Shown here in pieces: positions 57,300-64,000 of a DNA stretch of 64,000 nucleotides. A model generated the notes under the pieces. That model was not told where the DNA came from. It did no database searches and saw only the letters and a program-made list of their open reading frames with translations. The stretch covers positions 23,933,661 to 23,997,660 of the forward strand of contig CM046350.1 of NCBI GenBank assembly GCA_025403435.1. Direction: 5' to 3'. Origin of the DNA: Artocarpus heterophyllus. Taxonomy: Eukaryota > Streptophyta > Magnoliopsida > Rosales > Moraceae. Each line of letters begins with the position of its first letter. The first letter of the stretch is position 1. A program made the position numbers and the translations under genes.

Positions 57300-57839
57300 T
57301 TTCCCTTGGGCATGTTCTGGTAAAAACCCCCTGCCTTGTGCGTACGACCCTGCTTTGCACAGAGAACAAGAAGACAGACGTTGCAAAGTGCCCACCCATG
57401 AAAGATTGTCACTTGTCAGCAATTATTCATGATTCAGAATACCAATGTCACAATCTGCTTTCAAGTATGTCCCATCTATAAAATGGTTTTGTACGTTTTG
57501 GCGTTCCCATTACTTGATAACTCTGACCACCCCTCTTGATTGAGGCATATTGCTTTTATCCATTTAGAACTTGCAATTGATTCAACGCCAGAGCTCGACC
57601 AATGGAGGCAATTTCACACAATAAAAACTACCTTTTTTTTTTTGTTGAAAAAACTACTCTAAGATCCGCTAATAATTCGTATCTATAAGTCCTTTTCTTC
57701 CCTATTGGATCTACATCTGCAAGTAGAAAACAAATAAGCTCAACATAAATTCAATGACCTGTGCACATCAGATCAAATTCTTAAATAACCCATTAATTAA
57801 CAATAGCAAAAAAAAAAAATTAAAATCCAAAAAAGGCCA
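57300..57839 (+). other. Less AT-rich tract resembling a gene 5' region
   Basis: Sequence composition is normal for unique plant DNA (57,300-57,610), with tataaaatgg at 57,478 and an ATG in good context at 57,602 (accaatggagg). The frame is interrupted after 12 codons by a T run and ends at about 57,690. It could be a broken first exon. There is no domain support. Confidence 0.2.
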
Positions 57840-58470
57840 CCATCATAGGGCAGATCTTAATCTGCTTACCGCCGTTGGAAGGGGTCGTTGATGAAGTCAT
57901 ATCACCATGGTTGGTGATGACCCACCCTGGGGATGCATCTCCATCGTCACATTTGTTGGGATCTCGTCGCAAGTTCCCAAGAGGAGTCGCGATTCGGTCA
58001 CGACCCTTGCGATCTTTTTCGTGATGGTCTCGCAACCGTTCTTGGAACCATGTTGCGAGAGACCTTTGGGTATCGGTGACACCAAATCGCAGTGGGCCTC
58101 AGCACGACCTTGCCTTTGCCCGCGACCTCAGGATGATGGTCGTCGTTCACAGCCTCCAACACGACCTTGCCTTTCTCACCAAGCTCACCCATTCTCCGAC
58201 CTCGCCTTTCTCCAACTTCAACTCCCATGACCTCGCGACGATGGCCGTAGCGACCCATGGGTTCATTGTCCACCGATGATTTGTTCGACGTCATGGTCGT
58301 GATTTTACCCTTCCGTCGCGATTCCATCATGACCCAGCCACGAATCAAGCCGAACTTGAGAACTTTGATGCCGACGCCTTCTCCCTCTCCCCTCCCCCAC
58401 CGTCGACATCGATGTCGCTACTCCTCCACTTGCCTCACTGTTGACGCCGTTGACCCGGACTATTGGAGTT
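57840..58470. repeat. GC-rich island, possible captured or non-autonomous element core
   Basis: About 630 bp of CpG-rich sequence in AT-rich surroundings, with several overlapping open frames on both strands. It has repeated cgaccttgcctttg/ctcgcctttctcc blocks. No frame has a recognisable domain, and the overlap of frames follows from composition. The ends are not defined. Confidence 0.35.
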
Positions 58471-61127
58471 TTTTTAAAAATAAATTTTTCCTTCATTTTG
58501 TTTTTTTAATTATTAAGTTTTTTAATTTTTATTTTAAAAAAATGATTTTAATTTTAATATTTATTGAAATTAGATGGAGTTGAAATTTTTAAACTATGAG
58601 ATTAAACCTTACGGCTTAAATAAGACATTTTTAGAAGGTATTATCGTAACATTTTTTACTTTTTTTACTAGGGTTTACATAAGATTTAATACTGAAAAGT
58701 GCTTTTGATTTATAGATTTAAACTATAATTAAAACATCTATTTCTACAACATTTTTTCTACTTAAAATTTGAATTTAAAGCCAAAATTTATGTTGAAACT
58801 TATCAATTAAACACGTCACAATTTTTTTTTTTTTTTGGTTTTTAGTGGTTTTAATCTTTTTTTTTTTCTAGGATAGCGGTTTTAAGCCCTTAATACTTGA
58901 AAAGTGTCATATGGTACAACTGACTTGAATTTCTTTCTACCAAAAAAAAAAAAAGACTAGAATTTCATAGGAATTCTCGTTGTCAATGTCGAATAGCTAT
59001 GTTCTAGGTTTATATTCTCTTGTGTAATGTTCTACGACATAGATTGACGCCTACCTTCTCCCATTTTGACCTTCCTTTTCTCCAAGCCTGCAATTGGGCA
59101 ACTTTGCCGTAACACATATATTGTTGTGTACCAACGTGCTGAACCATGTGTGCAGAATTTGCCACTATATTACAGCTATTAATTATATTTCATAGCACAA
59201 TAGCAAAAGGCCTGTGTAAATTTTTTTTTTTCCCCCTCTTTTGCTTCTTTTCAGTTGAAAAAAACATTATATGAGACCTCAGATAATGGACACATAGGCC
59301 ACTTTTGACGTTGAGAGGATTTTATGAAACTTATTAATAAATGTGTTCCTCATGATAAGAGGAACAATTTTAGTGTTTTCTTTGTAATAAAGGTGGTCAC
59401 TTTGTCCAAATTGTGCAAATTATATTGCACATGATAGGTACTTGACAAATTTTTGTGAAGTTGGAAGTCCAATTAGGTACAGATAACCAATTAAAATGAG
59501 AGCATCTGGCTCTACATATGCCACTTTTCATTGTCCAATCCTTGGATTGGAGTACAAACATGCCTCAGTACTTACCCAAAATTTGGCTTTTCAAAAGGGT
59601 CTTCAATTTGGTGTCATTAGCAGCACTAGAGAGAAAAACAAAAGACTAGATGTCACACAAAGTCGCATTGGGATTTAGGATAAATGTTGTCCAGATACTC
59701 CAAGATATTTCTGTATTATTTAATTTGAATGATAAATGAAATTAATTAAGGACAACAGAAACGACAAGAATAATATTTTTAATCCCATTGGGATTCAGAT
59801 TAAACTTTGTGCAGATTCTCCATGCAGCAATGACAAATCACCCCAAAAAAACGTGGGTCCGAGCTGAGCGTGGCGATCGCCATTTTTCTGCCATGTGTCT
59901 TCTCGACGTTGTTGAGTTTAATGCTCCGTAAAATCCATTTGAGTGATGCAGCGGCCAACTGACTTGGGAGAGCTGGAGAGCAACAAGCTGATTATTAAAT
60001 TCTTAAAATGAAGAAAAATTTTTCAAGAGATTTCTAATATTTAAATTCAAGTTGACTGAGATTGACTGGATTAAGAATAACTACAAATTAGAGGATAAAG
60101 TTAATACCCTTTGTTTATTTGTATTTATAAAATAGAGTATATAAATACTAGGAATGTTTTTGCTATATTTCTATTTTGCACACTAAGGTATCCTTTGTAC
60201 TTTTGTTTTATAGAAAAAATCTGTGTCTTATAGTATAAATAACTCTCATATTAAAAGAGTAGATCTCTTAAAAAAATTTTGTGTTCTTTTTACTTTCTTC
60301 TTCATTCTTGAAAAGTATGTCAGTAAGGTCGCGCGTGAGTTTTGACGATTTTCCACCATCTGTAAACAACAACGACGATAATGGCAATAATTTCTCCCTT
60401 TTTTTTTCTTTATTTTCTATTTCATTTCTTGGGTGGACGTATTCCCATTTGAGATTAGTGTTCATTCACTTAGAGAATAATTAGCTAATGAAATGATTGC
60501 TAATAAAGCCAAATTTAGCGTAATGACTAATGATCCACAAAGTGAGGGAATGATGATGTGAGAACTCCTAAATAGATAAGCTTTATGTCTCTTGGAATAA
60601 AAATATTTATTCAATATTTCGCCCAATTACCAACACCAAGATTATTATTGTTATTGGAGTTGTTACACCAAGAATGACAATGGTCAACGTTTGATTATCA
60701 TGAAGATAAGGTCTTTTCTGCAAGCTAAATTTGAATTAACGGTTGAGCATTAAAAGGTCCATGAAAGTATAAAGCTATCAGCTCGAGGGCCCACCCCCTA
60801 GCAAGCTCCTGGCTACACCCGAGAACATAGGATAACTTCACGTAAGAAGAGAACACAAGAGTTCAAAGTCATGAATGTGCTCCAGGTACATAAGCTCATC
60901 ACTGGTTGGTAGGGTGCAGCAGAGCTCGCACCGCTTAGGCCTGAAGGGGCCTTATGCGAACTCAAACTATGAGAGGTCGCGGTCATGTGCATCCTCTTGT
61001 CATGGCATGTGCAATCTCTGGCCATGAGAGGTCGGGGGCACATGCGGCCTCTCGTGCGACCTTATGTCGTGAGGAAGTCACAACTTCGCTAGATGATGGC
61101 TTTATGTAACAAGACTCTAGAGGTCCC
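58471..61127. other. Intergenic interval without a supported gene
   Basis: AT-rich to 59,800. The tract 59,820-59,990 and the tract 60,780-61,110 are less AT-rich. The latter has repeated gagaggtcg-ggcacatg blocks on a 50-60-bp spacing (60,970-61,060), perhaps part of a retroelement. No open frame carries a domain. Confidence 0.4.
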
Positions 61128-61135
61128 AGTTCAAG

Positions 61136-61717
61136 TAGGGCCGGTAATTTCGGACACGACACGATGATACGATATGAAAACGACACGACATAAACAGGTT
61201 TGGACCGTACGTTTATTAATTGTGCTATAAATGGGTTGGCACAAATAACACGAAAATAAATGGGCTGGATTCGTGCTAACACGCCTTAACACGTTTAATT
61301 AAACGGGCCGTAAACGTGTTAACATGATATGACACGACTTGCCCATATATAACATATTTAAACTTAAAAATTAAAATATTTGAAATATTTATAGTAGGTT
61401 AGTATTAATTAGATATTGTGTTTTTGTTACTTTTCTTTATTGGCCTTTTTTAAAAAAAATTAATTTTTTTAAAATTTTTAGTTAATTGGGTCATAAACGT
61501 GTTATATCCGTGTTGTTATCGTGTCAACCCGTCACGGCACGTTTAATAATCGTGTTAATCGTGTCGTGCCATGTTACGCGTGCCATAGGCGTGTCATGCT
61601 CGTGTTTGCATTTCTGGCATGCTTATTAATCGTGTCGTGTTCGTATTCGGGCTAAACGTGTCGTGCTGTAAACGTGCCGACACAAACACGGCATGAACAC
61701 GATTATTGTCACCTCTA
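61136..61717. mobile_element. hAT-type MITE (582 bp)
   Basis: The ends are tagggccggtaattt and, on the minus strand, tagaggtgacaataatcg. They are flanked by agttcaag (61,128-61,135) and agttcaat (61,718-61,725), an 8-bp duplication with one difference. Both arms are packed with cgtgtcgtg/cacgacacg repeats that can fold on one another, and the centre is AT-rich. No coding capacity. Confidence 0.78.
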
Positions 61718-61865
61718 AGTTCAATTCTGTCATCGCATAATGCATGGACTTTTCATAATAACTGTGAACTTAAGCATTAGGATGAAGAAATGAGCTATTT
61801 TCTTGAAGAAGAACACGGGAATAGTTGAGTCCATGTGTTGAGTAGAAGGCTTCACTACATACAAC

Positions 61866-61921
61866 ACTACTATAAATCAGATATTAAATAACGTCTATTT
61901 TGACGATGTTTTAGAAAAACC
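61866..61921 (+). mobile_element. CACTA-type element end, left part
   Basis: It begins cactactataaatc, like a CACTA terminus, followed by a subterminal gacgatgtttt unit. It is interrupted at 61,921 by the copia solo LTR and continues at 63,571. Confidence 0.45.
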
Positions 61922-63570
61922 TGTTAGGATAGATGCCCTATGTAAAGCATATGATGCTTTGTAAAGGATATATTTATAAATAAATAAAGTGAATTTATCA
62001 TCATATTTGTGTGTATGTATTTTGAATACTTTATGAATATCAACAAAAATTTATAATTATCTATATGAACTTAAATTTTGTATTTAAGCGTTATATACAA
62101 GAGGATAATATTTAAGGATGATTAATAAAATAGTCATTAACATATAATTAATTATTTAACTAATGTATAAAATTTTTAATTAAGCATTATTAGTGCATGT
62201 TATTTCCATTAAGAATGGAATAGTCTTATTCGAACTGTCAATATAATAAGTCATTAAATGAGTTCACTATACCTAATGAAATTAGATAGGACCGGGACAT
62301 AATATGATATGAACAACTAAGAATTTCTATTAAATATGGCGATTTTTAGTCACAATCGATTGATGGTCATATATAAGATGATCTTAATCCTCAGTTATTA
62401 GCAAACTCTTATTATGGATTTATATCTTTTAATTTACTCAAGAATTTAATCTTATTCCTTGTATCTTGGAGGCATAATGAAGTAAGTACTCAGGAATGTT
62501 AATATTACAAGATGGAATCCATTCCTTCTCTAATGAGAAGCTAAAAAATAATTCGCTTGAGTATTGATTCGGTGCTTAAATAATATGAACACTCAATTCA
62601 TCAATAAGTTCATGAATTTATTATTTATTAGAGAATTAATGGTACTTAAGGATAAAGAAGTAATTAGAGAGGTTAACGAATTTCACCTGGCTCTAATTAT
62701 GAATTATTTATGGAGGATTAATTTATATGAAATGACTATATCAAATAAATAACCCTAAAAAATGAGTAATTAAATATCTATAATTTCAAGAGTGTAGTTC
62801 CACGTATTTAGTGGAGTTAATATATTAATTAAAGAGTTAAATTAATATGTTGGTTTTATTGAAACTTGAAATTATGAGTCTCTTAGTCCCCCTGTCATCC
62901 TTGTAAATACTGTTAGACAAGTGAAATTATTAGTTTAAATGATTAATTTAGAATTACAGAATTTCAAATTAAATATCACTCAAAATAAATTAAATATGAA
63001 TTAATTTATATTTATTAAATAATTAAATTACTTAATAAATAAAATAAAACAAAATAATTATTTTAGAAGACACACAATGGAAGGGTCCCATTGTGTGTGG
63101 TGCCTATGCTATGAAGGAAAAGTTCCTTGTGCACATCAAAACTTGTTTACAAAGTTTTCATATTTAGTATTTCCAATTTTAAAATAATGTGATTTAATTT
63201 AAATATGGAAAGTTGAATGCGGAGACAAATGAGATTAAATAACAAGATGTATTCTCACTTGCACTATTAGGGCAATGGCGCCACATGCACAGAGAATCTC
63301 TTTATGTGTGGTGCCTATCACAATACTATGAAAGGGAAACTTGTGTCTTTTATTTGAATTAAATATTTGATATTAATTAAAATAAGAACACTTTCTAAAA
63401 TTAATTAGCTATCTTATTCTATATAAATAGACGCCTCATCTGTTCATTTGAAACATACATGTGAGTCCTGAAGAGATTGAGAATACTTTGCAAAATTCTC
63501 CCCTCATACACGATCCGCACCACAACCATGTTTCCTCTATTTTTGTGAAAATTGTTTTCCCAAACCAACA
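61922..63570 (+). mobile_element. Solo LTR of a Ty1/copia element (1.65 kb), target duplication aaacc
   Basis: It starts tgttaggatagatgccc and ends caaaccaaca. It is flanked by aaacc at 61,917-61,921 and 63,571-63,575. It has a typical copia LTR layout: an AT-rich U3, the block gagtgtagttcc then ttagtggag (62,789-62,815), a TATA-like tatataaatag at 63,420, and a short leader. No internal region remains. The short frame at 62,564-62,752 is part of the LTR. Confidence 0.8.
63420..63430 (+). promoter_or_regulatory. TATA box of the copia solo LTR
   Basis: The sequence tatataaatag lies 150 bases before the LTR end. Confidence 0.5.
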
Positions 63571-63722
63571 AAACCATCATCTAATGTGCTTAAAAAATTA
63601 CGACATGGGAAGTTCAATGTTTTGAAAATTTGTACAAGAATGCTAGATGATGGTTTTCTAAAAACTATCATCTAAAGTACCACATTAGACGATGGTTTTT
63701 AGGATACCATCATCTCATTATT
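63571..63722 (+). mobile_element. CACTA-type element, continuation with subterminal repeats
   Basis: The unit gatgatggtttt / aaaactatcatct appears in both orientations (63,646-63,720), including the near-perfect palindrome agatgatggtttt-cta-aaaactatcatct. Such arrays are typical of CACTA subterminal regions, where transposase binds. It ends where copia coding sequence starts. Confidence 0.45.
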
Positions 63723-64000
63723 TGGAGAAGTGCTAATCAAGATTTCACTTCAGATTCAACGATGGAGGCCGAGTATGTAGCAACTAGTAATGCTTCGAAA
63801 GAAGCAGTATGGCTCTATAGGTTCCTTGGGCATCATAAGGTAGTTCTTGGTATGGATAGATGGTATCGCTACATTATGATAACACTACAGCAATAGCTAA
63901 TACTAAGGAACCAAGTTTCATAAGAAGAGTAAGCATATACATCAAAAGTATCATGTGATAAAGGACTTTGTTGAGGCTAGGCATGTTGTGGTATGCAAAA
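63723..64000 (+). pseudogene. Ty1/copia RNase H fragment, runs off the window
   Basis: The frame from 63,723 reads WRSANQDFTSDSTMEAEYVA then TSNASKEAVWLYRFLG. The catalytic D (in SDST) and E (in EAEY) of copia RNase H are visible. A frameshift near 63,845 leads to DNTTAIANTKEP, and another near 63,920 to KSKHIHQKYHVIKDFVEARH and VVVCK. The start is truncated at 63,722 and the 3' end lies outside the window. The order matches the C-terminal end of copia pol. Confidence 0.85.

Noticed and set aside
57820..58583. Multiple overlapping frames of 60-116 codons
   Set aside because: CpG-rich composition opens frames on both strands. None has a domain or a consistent start.

Overview
The window is plant nuclear DNA, almost certainly from a eudicot. 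It is AT-rich and dominated by decayed transposable elements, with Ty3/gypsy and Ty1/copia LTR sequences, PIF/Harbinger, hAT, Mutator-like and CACTA-type DNA elements, and only one intact ordinary gene. No rRNA, tRNA, CRISPR or bacterial-type operon is visible.

Layout. 1-3,568 holds two tandem copies of the 3' part of a Ty3/gypsy-like LTR of a third, diverged lineage. 3,569-4,340 looks like a minus-strand LTR fragment with a TATA box. 4,385-5,270 is a decayed minus-strand Myb/SANT-like gene of the kind that partners PIF transposases. It abuts a PIF/Harbinger element (5,271-7,987) with about 140-bp terminal inverted repeats and a frameshifted DDE transposase. 8,272-10,584 is mixed relics, including an unrecognised decayed reading frame (9,289-9,870). 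10,585-14,450 is a complete solo LTR ('A') with 5-bp target duplication ggtcg. 14,451-23,957 holds a GC-rich repeat island, a microsatellite, a minus-strand copia-type LTR and a hAT-like MITE.

The core of the window (23,958-51,690) is a nest of chromodomain-type (Tekay/Del-like) Ty3/gypsy elements on the + strand. Element 1 is the outer one: its 5' LTR is 23,958-26,958 and its 3' LTR starts at 37,890. A 4.9-kb solo LTR ('B', 28,125-33,006, target duplication agtca) sits inside it, between its first reading frame and gag. A second, complete but mutated element (element 2, 38,740-51,351, target duplication tttct) sits inside its 3' LTR. The remainder of that 3' LTR resumes after element 2 and breaks off at 51,690. 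Both elements carry, between the primer binding site and gag-pol, an additional gag-like reading frame with an acidic tail. The LTRs of all three gypsy lineages share a covarying long-range inverted repeat that encloses lineage-specific tandem repeats.

Right side. 52,616-53,815 is an intact intronless gene for a 399-residue membrane protein with four hydrophobic segments and strongly charged loops, resembling plant proteins annotated as ethylene-responsive nuclear protein-like. After it come a Mutator-like MITE with long periodic inverted repeats (55,010-56,125), a GC-rich island (57,840-58,470), a hAT MITE with a near-perfect 8-bp duplication (61,136-61,717), a CACTA-like end split by a copia solo LTR (61,922-63,570, duplication aaacc), and a copia RNase H fragment running off the window end.

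Because nearly all element genes carry stops and frameshifts, the retroelements here are relics. Their value lies in what is conserved between copies.
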